DNA of 64,000 nt from Candidatus Jordarchaeales archaeon (GTDB taxonomy: Archaea; Asgardarchaeota; Jordiarchaeia; Jordiarchaeales; Freyrarchaeaceae). The notes under the pieces were generated by a model. It was given only the letters and a program-made list of their open reading frames with translations. It was not told the origin of the DNA and ran no database searches. Every line of letters begins with the position of its first letter. Position 1 is the stretch's first letter. Below are positions 9,362 to 17,519 of this stretch, piece after piece. The DNA lies in NCBI GenBank assembly GCA_038889235.1, contig JAWAHN010000001.1:1046803-1110802 (forward strand). Direction: 5' to 3'. Made by a program: the position numbers and the translations under genes.

Positions 9362-9952
9362 ATGTCTGCTGAATCAACCCCTCAATCGACAGTCCTTCGC
9401 TCAAAGAAAGTCGCTGAGCTCATAGAAGGTAATAGAATCATAGTTTGGGATCCAGAGGAAGGATCTAAACTGTACGGCGAAGGGTTCTACGGACAACCTC
9501 TAGGTATACGGAAGCCCAAGACCCCCCAATTCAACAAACCATTAGAACTCTCACTTCTTGAAGCACTCTATTTGCTAGAAAAGGGGCGCATCGAAATATA
9601 CGACATGAACGACGGCCATCTCATCACGAGGAAAGAATTAGAAGAAAAAGCAGAGAAAACATACATAGACTTCAAGACAAAGTACATTGTCTACAAGGAC
9701 CTAAGGGAAAAAGGATACGTGGTTAGACCGGGGCTAAAGTTCGGTGCGGACTTCTCGGTTTACGAGCATGGTCCAGGAATAGACCATGCCCCCTTGATCG
9801 TTAGCGTAGTTCCGCTAGGAACCCAGTTAAGCCCAATAGACATAGTTAGAGCCGGCCGTCTTGCAACGTCAGTAAGGAAAAAGTTCGTGATAGCCACTGT
9901 TGAACAGACAGGGGAACCAAAGTACTACATTTTCTCGTGGTTTAAACCGTAA
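9362..9952 (+). CDS. endA: tRNA-intron splicing endonuclease
   Basis: Cuts bulge-helix-bulge (BHB) junctions in precursor RNAs. The C-terminal catalytic domain holds the expected triad: Tyr in Ser-Val-Tyr-Glu-His (~134), His in Ile-Asp-His-Ala (~142) and Lys in Arg-Lys-Lys-Phe (~173). The short 196-residue length fits the single catalytic subunit type, which works as a homotetramer or together with a second structural subunit. Splicing non-canonical introns in crenarchaea generally needs the two-subunit enzyme, so a partner may be encoded elsewhere. All five tRNAs and the permuted 5S gene in this window are plausible substrates. Clear Shine-Dalgarno. Confidence 0.95.
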   Translation: MSAESTPQSTVLRSKKVAELIEGNRIIVWDPEEGSKLYGEGFYGQPLGIRKPKTPQFNKPLELSLLEALYLLEKGRIEIYDMNDGHLITRKELEEKAEKTYIDFKTKYIVYKDLREKGYVVRPGLKFGADFSVYEHGPGIDHAPLIVSVVPLGTQLSPIDIVRAGRLATSVRKKFVIATVEQTGEPKYYIFSWFKP

Positions 9953-9983
9953 AGCACCTTCTCTTAAATCCCGTCTATCTGTT

Positions 9984-10289
9984 CTATGTTGGAACGAAAA
10001 GTATTGCGAGAACAAGCAAGACTAATCCTAAGAGTAGTAATACAATCCACGTCCTAAAGTGTTTCTTCCACTCTGTTGCCTCTTTCTCAATTTGCTTCTT
10101 TGTCCCCCACGCTGTTATAGCGATGAAGAGAACCATTAAGATTATTGATGCAGCTTCGTTATCCAAACTTACTGTTTTAAGTGTGACGACAAGTAAAACT
10201 GTAAGTGCCACACTCACTAGTCCCCCCCACCAGACCCATTCCAGTAACACTTCAGCAACGCTTTTAAGGTTCTTTGCCTCGCTCTCCAT
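9984..10289 (-). CDS. small membrane protein, three TM segments
   Basis: A 101-residue protein with hydrophobic segments at about residues 15-38, 45-60 and 82-100 and a charged loop (Lys-Lys-Gln-Ile-Glu-Lys-Glu) before the last one. I do not recognise the family. It is a lone minus-strand gene between endA and map. Confidence 0.5.
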   Translation of the reverse strand: MESEAKNLKSVAEVLLEWVWWGGLVSVALTVLLVVTLKTVSLDNEAASIILMVLFIAITAWGTKKQIEKEATEWKKHFRTWIVLLLLGLVLLVLAILFVPT

Positions 10290-10428
10290 AGATCCTCCCT
10301 TCCCTGTTTTTCAAATCATTTAAAAGTGTTAAGTTTCAACACAACGTTTCAGCTCGTTACTACGCCAAAATTCATTATAAAAAGTTTTTCCGGTATCAAA
10401 ATCGTAGGCTAAAAGAGGTGTTCTCTAC

Positions 10429-11307
10429 GTGGCTCTACCTGAAGGAGAAATAGATGCATACAAAAAAGCAGGCATTATTGTTGAACGCGCTATTCACAAG
10501 GGTGAAAAACTTGTTAAGCCAGGTACTCTGCTTTTAGACATTTGCGAAACTGTGGAATCCTACATACTTGACGAGGGAGCCAATCTAGCATTTCCATGCA
10601 ACATTTCCGTCAACGAAGTTGCTGCGCACTACACACCCCCATCCGGAGATGACACCGTCGTGCCGCATCGCGCCATAGTTAAGATAGATGCTGGGGCACA
10701 CATAGACGGGTGTATAGTCGACAAAGCTGTTTCAGTCGCAACGACACAAGACTTGAAAGAACTGGTTCATGCAGCTGAAGAAGCGCTCAGAAATGCTTTG
10801 AAAATTATTAAACCAGGGATGTATGTTTCCCTCATAGGTAAAGTCATAGAGTCAACCATAAGGCTACATGGTTTCAAACCTATAATTAACCTTTCAGGCC
10901 ACCAGATCAAAAAATATCAACTCCACGCAGGAAGAACCATACCAAACTTTGACACTCGAAACCTCGTGGACAAAGTACTACCAGGTGAAGTTTATGCCAT
11001 CGAGCCCTTTGCTACAAATGGCGCCGGGCTAGTCACAGCCACCAGAAAAGCTTACATATACAGGGTTTTAAAAGCACCCCTCCTCCCGCAGCAGCTTGCT
11101 GACCAACTGAAAAACTACGGCTCACTACCCTTCGCTGCGAGATGGATAAAAAACTTTGAGAGAGCACGTCTCGAAAAACTTCTAGATGGCTTAGTAAAGA
11201 GAGGAATCTTGGCGGCCTATCCCGTTCTTGTTGAAAAAGCTAAAGGCATGGTGGCGCAGTTTGAAACAACAGTCATCGTCACCGACGATCTTTGCCTCGC
11301 TCTTTAG
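10429..11307 (+). CDS. map: methionine aminopeptidase (type II)
   Basis: Removes the initiator methionine from nascent proteins with a two-metal centre. The ligands are recognisable: Asp ~87 and Asp ~97 in the Lys-Ile-Asp-Ala-Gly ... Val-Asp stretch, His ~158 in Ser-Gly-His, and Glu ~192 in Ala-Ile-Glu-Pro-Phe-Ala. The ~60-residue helical insertion (Arg-Val-Leu-Lys ... Arg-Leu-Glu-Lys) marks the type II archaeal/eukaryotic form. GTG start. The 3' end overlaps the convergent gene by 29 bp. Confidence 0.94.
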   Translation: MALPEGEIDAYKKAGIIVERAIHKGEKLVKPGTLLLDICETVESYILDEGANLAFPCNISVNEVAAHYTPPSGDDTVVPHRAIVKIDAGAHIDGCIVDKAVSVATTQDLKELVHAAEEALRNALKIIKPGMYVSLIGKVIESTIRLHGFKPIINLSGHQIKKYQLHAGRTIPNFDTRNLVDKVLPGEVYAIEPFATNGAGLVTATRKAYIYRVLKAPLLPQQLADQLKNYGSLPFAARWIKNFERARLEKLLDGLVKRGILAAYPVLVEKAKGMVAQFETTVIVTDDLCLAL

Positions 11308-11695
11308 CCTTTCTTAGAGGGGTTTCGAAAATGCTTTCTATAAAGTAGTTTCCAGCATTGCACTTGTTGCACTCTCCCTCTTTTTTAAACACGTAGTCCC
11401 CTATTTCAAACTCTCTAACGATGTACGCCCCGCAATTATTGCAGCGTAGCACACTGATCGTTTTAGTCCCAAACTGTAGCTTTCTCTCTCTAGGCAGAGC
11501 TAAAAACACGTAGATGAGCAATATAAAAACCAGAACGCCGTATGAAAAGTAAACCCCTCGCTGAAAGTCAAGCCACTGAGTCAAACCGTAATAGATCAAG
11601 TAGCCTCCAATTAACGCAACAACAATCCCGACAAGGATTAGCGCCAACCGCGTAAGTCTCTCCCCTTTCCTAACACTTTTCTGCAAAGCCCTCAC
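11279..11695 (-). CDS. membrane protein with C-terminal zinc ribbon
   Basis: 138 residues: a basic N-terminus, two hydrophobic segments (~18-36 and ~50-67), then a zinc-ribbon-like domain with CNNC (~85-88) and CNKC (~108-111). The family is not recognised. It lies 4 bp downstream of the DUF1512 gene on the same strand, so it is likely its operon partner. Confidence 0.6.
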   Translation of the reverse strand: MRALQKSVRKGERLTRLALILVGIVVALIGGYLIYYGLTQWLDFQRGVYFSYGVLVFILLIYVFLALPRERKLQFGTKTISVLRCNNCGAYIVREFEIGDYVFKKEGECNKCNAGNYFIESIFETPLRKAKERGKDRR

Positions 11696-11699
11696 TCTC

Positions 11700-12824
11700 C
11701 TAATTTCCTATACCAATACAATTCCCAACCCCGACCACGACTACTGCGTCCCCTTCACTTGTAAACCTCTCAATAATCTCTTTAACCCTTTCCTTTGCCT
11801 CCATAACCCCCTTAACAATCTCCTTCTTCATAGTGGTCAATGCCTCCTCGAGAGACATCTTGATAACTACTGCGTCAATAGCCACCTCCTCTTCCACCGC
11901 TCCAACCTCAATCTTGTACTTATCAACCCCAGGGCCGCCTATAGCAGCCCCCACTCCTTCCACTACTTTCCCTGTGTCTTCCCCTTCAAACTTAAGTCCA
12001 GCATCGATCATAATTATTCTCCTAACTTTACCCCTTTTCTCCTTAAGAACTCGTAAGACCCCGTCGCCAGGTTTGCCAACCCTGCCGCCCGGTCCCTTTG
12101 CCCTCAAAATCACAACTTCTCTGCCCTTATACATTGCATCTGCTCGCACAAGTTCACCGTTGAAGTCCCTAAAACCTTCCTCTCCTTTAAGCTCTCTCAC
12201 CAAAAGGGATGCTACTAGGGCTCCCGCGCCGTCGCCGATGGGTTTTCCATGATAGAAGGCGTTTAGAGCTTCACGGTAAGCCAGAGCTATTCTGCTGAGG
12301 AACGGAATCATAACCTGCAGTTGGGAGACCAATGCAATGTTCCCGCTCTCCCTGCTCATAATATAGTAGTGTCTCAAAATGAAAAATAACTGTCGTAATG
12401 CCGAAGCAGCTTCCAAAACCATTTCAAGGTTGGCGATACGTTCAGCGTCAGCCTGCAGGGCCACCTCTTCAATTAAGCCTCTAAACCTTATCCTTCTAAC
12501 GTCCAAAAGGTGCTCCAGCCTCTTCAAAACTCCTACAGGATCTCTCTCTACTGGTTCAATGAAAACAAAGTCAAGCATTCTCTCGACAAATGCAGCCACC
12601 TCCTTATCTCCCCCAGATTCTCTAACTGCCCTAACAGCGATCTTTTTCCCTTCTTCACTCCACGCCTCAATCTGCCGCACGAAATCTCCAATCTGAAGAA
12701 GCCAAACTCGAACCTGAATTCTCGTGCCTCCTAAGATGAAGACCAAAAAGAACAACACGTAGATTAGGGTAATCAAAAGGAAAAGCGTTGGGTTTTGCTC
12801 ACCGAGAAGTTGCAGCTGCAACAT
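11700..12824 (-). CDS. DUF1512 family membrane-anchored protein
   Basis: DUF1512 is an uncharacterised archaeal family. I see an N-terminal TM helix (residues ~12-32), a helical middle, and a C-terminal alpha/beta domain with Gly-rich motifs (Ala-Lys-Gly-Pro-Gly-Gly-Arg; Val-Val-Val-Gly-Val-Gly-Asn near the end). The open frame runs 64 codons further upstream, but that part is antisense to tRNA-Tyr, so I start at the ATG at 12824. A paralogue is encoded at 16398-17483. Function unknown. Confidence 0.75.
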   Translation of the reverse strand: MLQLQLLGEQNPTLFLLITLIYVLFFLVFILGGTRIQVRVWLLQIGDFVRQIEAWSEEGKKIAVRAVRESGGDKEVAAFVERMLDFVFIEPVERDPVGVLKRLEHLLDVRRIRFRGLIEEVALQADAERIANLEMVLEAASALRQLFFILRHYYIMSRESGNIALVSQLQVMIPFLSRIALAYREALNAFYHGKPIGDGAGALVASLLVRELKGEEGFRDFNGELVRADAMYKGREVVILRAKGPGGRVGKPGDGVLRVLKEKRGKVRRIIMIDAGLKFEGEDTGKVVEGVGAAIGGPGVDKYKIEVGAVEEEVAIDAVVIKMSLEEALTTMKKEIVKGVMEAKERVKEIIERFTSEGDAVVVVGVGNCIGIGN

Positions 12825-12922
12825 AGACTGACACCTGGAACCAAAAAGGAAAAGCATGCATTTTAAAATATCGGTTTCGGTGAGAAATAGCAGGAAAATT
12901 CGCCGAAAAAAGAGTAAGTATA

Positions 12923-13088
12923 TCCCCCCGCCCGGATTTGAACCGGGGACCTTAGGCTGAAACTCACTAACTAATACCCGTCTCCGGTTTTTCCGGAGTT
13001 CTCGGTGTCTGTGCAAGCGCCGGCTGGGCTCGCCGCGCCTGAGGGCACAGCGCTACAGCCGAGCGCTCTACCACTAAGCTACGGGGGG
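12923..13088 (-). tRNA. tRNA-Tyr(GTA) with two introns
   Basis: Acceptor strands CCCCCCG (13082-13088) and CGGGGGG (12924-12930) pair, with A73 at 12923; no CCA is encoded. The D-arm and anticodon stem CTCGG, loop CTGTAG, give anticodon GTA. A first insert of ~46 nt (about 13007-13052) sits at the canonical 37/38 position and carries a CTGTGC/GCACAG stem. The second anticodon strand CCGAG is at 13001-13005. A second insert of ~48 nt within 12948-13000 interrupts the variable loop and contains CTCCGG/CCGGAG and AACTC/GAGTT pairings. Without inserts a normal 72-nt tRNA remains. Boundaries are approximate. A minus-strand TATA (GGTATAAAAA) is at ~13149-13158. Confidence 0.85.
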
Positions 13089-13148
13089 ATGCCATTATCA
13101 TCACTTATGTTCCTGTTATTTATTTTTTTCGAGCTCGAAAGGTTATTA

Positions 13149-13158
13149 TTTTTATACC
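13149..13158 (-). promoter_or_regulatory. TATA box upstream of tRNA-Tyr
   Basis: Read on the minus strand this is GGTATAAAAA, about 60 bases before the mature tRNA-Tyr 5' end, which implies a leader removed by RNase P. The AT-rich patch lies between two divergent genes and may also contribute to the plus-strand ABC ATPase promoter. Confidence 0.45.
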
Positions 13159-13202
13159 ATAAATTTCACTTAGAACGTTTTCCGTGTCATTTGGGTGGTA
13201 TT

Positions 13203-14297
13203 TTGCCGTCTGTCGAGCTAGTTAATGTTTCTAAACGCTTTGGAAGGATAGTTGCTGTTGATAACGTTAGTTTGAGGATAGAAGATGGCGAGTATGTTGC
13301 CCTAGTGGGCCCGAGTGGTTGTGGTAAAACAACAACCTTGCGTATAATTGCTGGATTGGTGAAACCCGACGAAGGTAAAGTTTTAATAGACGGCGTGGAT
13401 GTTAGCAACCTCCCCCCAGAGGAAAGGGGGATTGGGTTTGTTTTCCAGAACTACGCGCTGTTTCCCCACATGACTGTTTGGGAAAACGTGACCTATGGAC
13501 CGTGGGTTAGAGGGTGGGACGAGCAAAAGATGAGTGACGTTGCAAACGAAGTGCTGTCTCTCGTTAATTTACGCGGCCGTGAAGACGCTTACCCTAGAGA
13601 GTTAAGTGGGGGAATGCAGCAGCGTGTGGCCTTATCGAGAGCACTAGCAACCGAAACCCGCCTTCTCTTGCTAGATGAACCACTTGGAGCACTAGACGCT
13701 AGGATAAGAGTTGAGTTAAGGCGTGAGATTAGGCGGCTTGTTAAAGACCTAGAAGTAACAGCTATTCACGTTACTCACGATACAGAAGAAGCCCTGATGG
13801 TTAGCGATAAGATAGTTGTTATGAGGCGGGGAAAGATTGAGCAGGTAGGCTCTCCAAAAGAAATTTACCTTAGGCCGAAAACGCTATTCGTGGCGGGTTT
13901 TGTGGGTGAAATGAACTTCCTCAGCGGGATTGTTATCGAGAAAACCAGTGGTTTAGCCACCGTTAAGTTGGAAGGGAGTAAAGACTGTGTTGTCGCAAAA
14001 GACGAAAATGATGCGTTTAAAAAAGGTAGCAGAGTGGTCGTCGCTATAAGGCCAGAAAATGTCACTATAGGAAACGTTGAAGAGGCCTCCCCGAAGGGCG
14101 AAATTGAAGACCTATTCTTTTTAGGCTCATTCATCAAAGCAGTGGTACTACTCACCAACAATGTGAGAGTGGCAGCATACGTTTCTCCCAACGCCTCGAT
14201 AAAAGTCGGCGACCGTGTCTCAATATTCTTTGACCCTATGGATTGCATACTTTTTGCGCATCCAGGCATCCCGTTGGAGGAAGCCCTGAAGGGCTAA
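13203..14297 (+). CDS. ABC import ATPase (molybdate/sulfate/iron type)
   Basis: Nucleotide-binding subunit of the CysA/PotA/ModC-like import class. Walker A Gly-Pro-Ser-Gly-Cys-Gly-Lys-Thr-Thr is near residue 38, signature Leu-Ser-Gly-Gly-Met-Gln-Gln-Arg near 135, Walker B Leu-Leu-Leu-Asp-Glu-Pro near 158 and the switch His in Val-Thr-His-Asp near 192. A TOBE-type regulatory domain follows after ~235. I chose the TTG at 13203, preceded by a GGTGGT Shine-Dalgarno; the longer frame runs through the tRNA-Tyr gene. No permease is adjacent; the permeases at 20136-21919 are plausible partners. Confidence 0.88.
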   Translation: MPSVELVNVSKRFGRIVAVDNVSLRIEDGEYVALVGPSGCGKTTTLRIIAGLVKPDEGKVLIDGVDVSNLPPEERGIGFVFQNYALFPHMTVWENVTYGPWVRGWDEQKMSDVANEVLSLVNLRGREDAYPRELSGGMQQRVALSRALATETRLLLLDEPLGALDARIRVELRREIRRLVKDLEVTAIHVTHDTEEALMVSDKIVVMRRGKIEQVGSPKEIYLRPKTLFVAGFVGEMNFLSGIVIEKTSGLATVKLEGSKDCVVAKDENDAFKKGSRVVVAIRPENVTIGNVEEASPKGEIEDLFFLGSFIKAVVLLTNNVRVAAYVSPNASIKVGDRVSIFFDPMDCILFAHPGIPLEEALKG

Positions 14298-14300
14298 CTA

Positions 14301-15206
14301 TCACTTTAGTGTTTTCCTGAAAAGGAGGGTCCCAATCGCCAAGAAAGTGCCTGTAAACACCGAGATCGCTGTTAAGTCCTTTAAAAGTCTCGGTGCTATA
14401 TCTGCGAGGGAGTACGGGTAACCCAAGACGGAATATGGTCCCCCGAGCAGGCAAAGTCTCAATGCATCGACAAGGTATGTGAGCGGATTCCCATAGGCAA
14501 TCAACTGGAGCCAGCCGGGCATCGCTTCTACAGGCATGAATGCGCCGCTAGAGATGAATAATGGAAGCGTTATCATGTTTATTATTCCAAATAACGCTTC
14601 TTGGTCTGCTAACTTAATTCCTAGGGACATAGAGAAGGCTCCAAGGCCGAGACTTAAAAGGAATATAAAGAACAATGCTAGCAATACCCCAATTATCCCT
14701 GTCCTTACCTTTGCTCCAATGAGAAAGCTCAAGCCAAGTATTATAACTCCTTGAATAACGCCTCTTATCGTTGCGTACATTGTTTTCCCGAGCAGTATCG
14801 ATAGTCTGGGAATTGGGGCTACGAGGAGTTTGTTAAGAAAACCAAAGCGCTTATCCCATATTATCGATAGCCCGCTGAAAATACATGCGAACATCACCGT
14901 TACCCCAACCACACCAGAGTAGAAGAAGTCTAAGTATGAGATTCCCAGAAGACTGTTGACGACGATGCTTTGCAACGGATCAAGGTTTAAGCTTGAAGTC
15001 AGGAGTGAAAGAAAGAGTGCTCTTTCCCCGCCGATCACAATGTTCAAAATACTTATTCCTCCAAACCCGGAGGACATCAAGTTCATTGAATAGCCAAAAA
15101 AGACAAGCCATATTATTGGTGTAACTATACTTGACACTATCTGTACTCTCATCCTGATGAAGTGTTTAAGTTCCCGTTCGCACACATACAACGCTTCCAT
15201 TAACAT
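14301..15206 (-). CDS. ABC-2 type transporter permease
   Basis: A ~300-residue integral membrane protein with six hydrophobic segments (near residues 22-42, 95-120, 135-165, 170-200, 205-225 and 275-297). It has the ABC-2 permease features of daunorubicin/multidrug-type exporters, including the conserved Pro-Leu-Phe-Ile-Ser-Ser-Gly-Ala-Phe-Met-Pro stretch. Its start lies 1 bp after the stop of the ATPase gene (15208-16200), so they form one operon. Substrate unknown. Confidence 0.85.
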   Translation of the reverse strand: MLMEALYVCERELKHFIRMRVQIVSSIVTPIIWLVFFGYSMNLMSSGFGGISILNIVIGGERALFLSLLTSSLNLDPLQSIVVNSLLGISYLDFFYSGVVGVTVMFACIFSGLSIIWDKRFGFLNKLLVAPIPRLSILLGKTMYATIRGVIQGVIILGLSFLIGAKVRTGIIGVLLALFFIFLLSLGLGAFSMSLGIKLADQEALFGIINMITLPLFISSGAFMPVEAMPGWLQLIAYGNPLTYLVDALRLCLLGGPYSVLGYPYSLADIAPRLLKDLTAISVFTGTFLAIGTLLFRKTLK

Positions 15207-15207
15207 G

Positions 15208-16200
15208 CTACCTTCTCCTCCTTTTCATCAGCATGTGCTGTTTATATCTTTCAATCCAGTCGGTTTTCTCGCTCCCCAAGCTTCTCCCCGTGTATTTAAT
15301 GAAGACGTCGTCAAGCGTAGGTCTGCTTAAAAAGATGGACTCTATGCTCACTCCAAGCTTTTGCGCTTCCTCAAATATCAACGGTATTGTTTTTTCGCCG
15401 TTTTTAACTGTTATTCTCAACGTACCGTTTTGACTAGATACATTGCTTACAAAAGGAAGGCTGAGCAGTCTTTCCGAAAACCTTGCCGTGTCATCCGTCC
15501 TTATGATCAGTATATCGCCCCCCACTCCCTCCTTAAGCTCGTTAGGTTTGCCTACAACTCTGATCTCACCAGCGTCAATAATTGCTATCCTGTTGCAGAG
15601 CCTGTCAGCTTCATCCATGTAGTGCGTCGTTAGAAAAATCGTCACTCCTTCTTTGTTCAGCTCCCTTAACTGCTCCCATATCAAAATCCTGCTCGCCGGA
15701 TCCAGTCCTATAGTCGGTTCATCTAGAAACAGTACTTCAGGATTGTGAAGCAGTCCCTCTGCGATTTCCAACCTGCGTCTCATTCCACCAGAAAACGTCT
15801 TAACAAGACTATCTGCTCTCTCTTGCAGTCCGACGAGCTCTAGCAGCTCCTCAATTCTTTTCTCTCTGACAGCTTTTGGTATATGGTACAACTTGGCATG
15901 CAGCTCTAAGTTCTCTCTGGCCGTCAGATCATCGTCAACACTTATATCCTGAGGAACGAAGCCTATCTTCCTTCTAACATCATCGGGTCTCTCTACAACG
16001 TCGAACCCACATACTTTAGCTGAGCCACTTGTCGGAGCAGTCAATGTGCATAAAATGTGAACCGTTGTAGTTTTCCCTGCTCCGTTCGGACCGAGAAAGC
16101 CGAAAATTTCCCCTTCCTCCACCTCAAAGCTTATTCCCTTTAAAGCAACAACATTCGCGTTATACACCTTTCTGAGGTTTTTCACTTCAATAATAGGCAC
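15208..16200 (-). CDS. ABC-2 type transporter ATP-binding protein
   Basis: DrrA/CcmA-like ATPase that powers the adjacent ABC-2 permease. Walker A Gly-Pro-Asn-Gly-Ala-Gly-Lys-Thr-Thr is near residue 38, signature Phe-Ser-Gly-Gly-Met-Arg-Arg-Arg near 137, Walker B Leu-Phe-Leu-Asp-Glu-Pro-Thr near 157 and switch His in Thr-Thr-His-Tyr-Met near 192. A C-terminal ~100-residue domain typical of the DrrA group follows. First gene of a two-gene operon. Confidence 0.92.
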   Translation of the reverse strand: MPIIEVKNLRKVYNANVVALKGISFEVEEGEIFGFLGPNGAGKTTTVHILCTLTAPTSGSAKVCGFDVVERPDDVRRKIGFVPQDISVDDDLTARENLELHAKLYHIPKAVREKRIEELLELVGLQERADSLVKTFSGGMRRRLEIAEGLLHNPEVLFLDEPTIGLDPASRILIWEQLRELNKEGVTIFLTTHYMDEADRLCNRIAIIDAGEIRVVGKPNELKEGVGGDILIIRTDDTARFSERLLSLPFVSNVSSQNGTLRITVKNGEKTIPLIFEEAQKLGVSIESIFLSRPTLDDVFIKYTGRSLGSEKTDWIERYKQHMLMKRRRR

Positions 16201-16265
16201 CTAGATCCCCTCAAATCTGCATTACTTTTAAGAGAGCAGGTCATGAAACCCCGTTCCCCCCAGCT

Positions 16266-16276
16266 CCCTATATAGT
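16266..16276 (-). promoter_or_regulatory. TATA box for the ABC-2 exporter operon
   Basis: The minus strand reads ACTATATAGGG about 70 bases before the ATPase start at 16200. The core is near-palindromic, so the plus-strand DUF1512 gene could use it too. Confidence 0.4.
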
Positions 16277-16397
16277 TTTTCTACCCCCTTTTGGTCATCA
16301 AAAATTCTCTTTTTCTGTCGCCTGGTGCCTAACATTAAAAAGAACGAGCATGTAAGGATATCTGGACAGCTTCACAAACTTAAAGGTGAAAGAAGAA

Positions 16398-17483
16398 ATG
16401 TTTAACTACTCAAGTCAAACTATAATTTATATTGTAAGCTACATTCTCATTTTAGTGTTGTGTTTCCTAATAAGCTACAGGCAAGAGTTAATTTTTACAT
16501 TAGAATTTAGAAAGGTAAAACATTTTCTAAACAAATTAGGAAAAATGGAAAACTCTCTTAAGGAGCTCTTCGAGAAAGAATTTGCCCGCTTTGCCCCTCC
16601 TGATCGTGTAAAGCAAATCTACGAGCAAGTGTCCAACTTCTTCGTAATACTTCCCGAAGAATCGGATCCTGTGGGATCGGTTCGCCGGCTTAAACACATC
16701 CTAGAATCTGTAAGAGAACAAATAGAGAAAGAAGTAAGTTTGTTCACGGCAATAGATAATGAAGAAGATAAGTCCACTATGAAACAAGTGTTCATAGAAT
16801 TATCTCGCTTGGGAAGAATACATAAGCTGGTTAAACACCTTTACATAACGGGTTCAAAATCAAAAAACCTGGCGGGGCTTATTCAAGCACTTTTCCAACT
16901 CCCCTTCTTAGAGCTCACAGCAGAAAGGTGCTTCAACATACTAAAGTGCTACCTTCAGGAACCCAAAAAACCCATTGGGTACGGAATAGGCCCTCTGGTG
17001 GCTAAGTCTTTAATGAAAAATGCAGAGAGAATCGATGTTAGAAAAGGCGGAGTGGTTGCAGAAAAAACCCTAAACGGAAAGCGCGTAATAATAGTCAGGC
17101 CGAAAGGTCCTGGCGCAAGAACAGAAGAAGACGTAAGCGAAGTTTTACTGGAGGAAGTACGCAAGTGCAAGAATCCATCAATAATCCTAATATCCGCTCA
17201 ACCAAAGCTTAAGGGAGAAAACGGGGTTAAAGTGGTTCAAGGAGTAGGCGTAGCTGCGGTATATGAACCATTAAAATTCGAGCTAGAATCGATAGCCTCA
17301 AGAAAGAAGCTTTCCTTGATCTCAGTTTTAGTAAAGCTATCTGACAAAGAGCTTTCAAGCAAAATTAATGACCATTCAAATTTCATAATCGCGGAAACGT
17401 TGACGACTGTGGAGGAGCTTGTTAAAAAACTGCCTGAACCGATAATAATTGTTGGGCTAGGTAACTCTTTCATGATCCCGTGA
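16398..17483 (+). CDS. DUF1512 family protein, second copy
   Basis: Paralogue of 11700-12824. It shares the N-terminal TM helix (residues ~8-28), the Glu-Xaa-Asp-Pro-Val-Gly-Xaa-Xaa-Arg-Arg/Lys-Leu block, the Lys-Pro-Ile-Gly-Tyr/Asp-Gly block, the Lys-Gly-Pro-Gly motif and the C-terminal Ile-Ile-Val-Gly-Leu-Gly-Asn. I prefer the ATG at 16398, which has AGGTGA before it, over the GTG at 16386. Family function is unknown; two copies 3.6 kb apart suggests an old duplication or a heteromer. Confidence 0.75.
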   Translation: MFNYSSQTIIYIVSYILILVLCFLISYRQELIFTLEFRKVKHFLNKLGKMENSLKELFEKEFARFAPPDRVKQIYEQVSNFFVILPEESDPVGSVRRLKHILESVREQIEKEVSLFTAIDNEEDKSTMKQVFIELSRLGRIHKLVKHLYITGSKSKNLAGLIQALFQLPFLELTAERCFNILKCYLQEPKKPIGYGIGPLVAKSLMKNAERIDVRKGGVVAEKTLNGKRVIIVRPKGPGARTEEDVSEVLLEEVRKCKNPSIILISAQPKLKGENGVKVVQGVGVAAVYEPLKFELESIASRKKLSLISVLVKLSDKELSSKINDHSNFIIAETLTTVEELVKKLPEPIIIVGLGNSFMIP

Positions 17484-17519
17484 AAGTCAGTTAATAATTT
17501 TTCAAAGCAGCTTTCACTG

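Noticed and set aside
12825-13016. 64-codon extension of the DUF1512 gene
   Set aside because: It is antisense through tRNA-Tyr (its Pro-Gly-Ser-Asn-Pro-Gly-Gly-Gly peptide is the translated T-arm); an ATG precedes the conserved TM start.
13005-13202. 66-codon extension of the ABC ATPase
   Set aside because: It runs through tRNA-Tyr and the promoter; the conserved domain begins at the TTG at 13203 with a Shine-Dalgarno.
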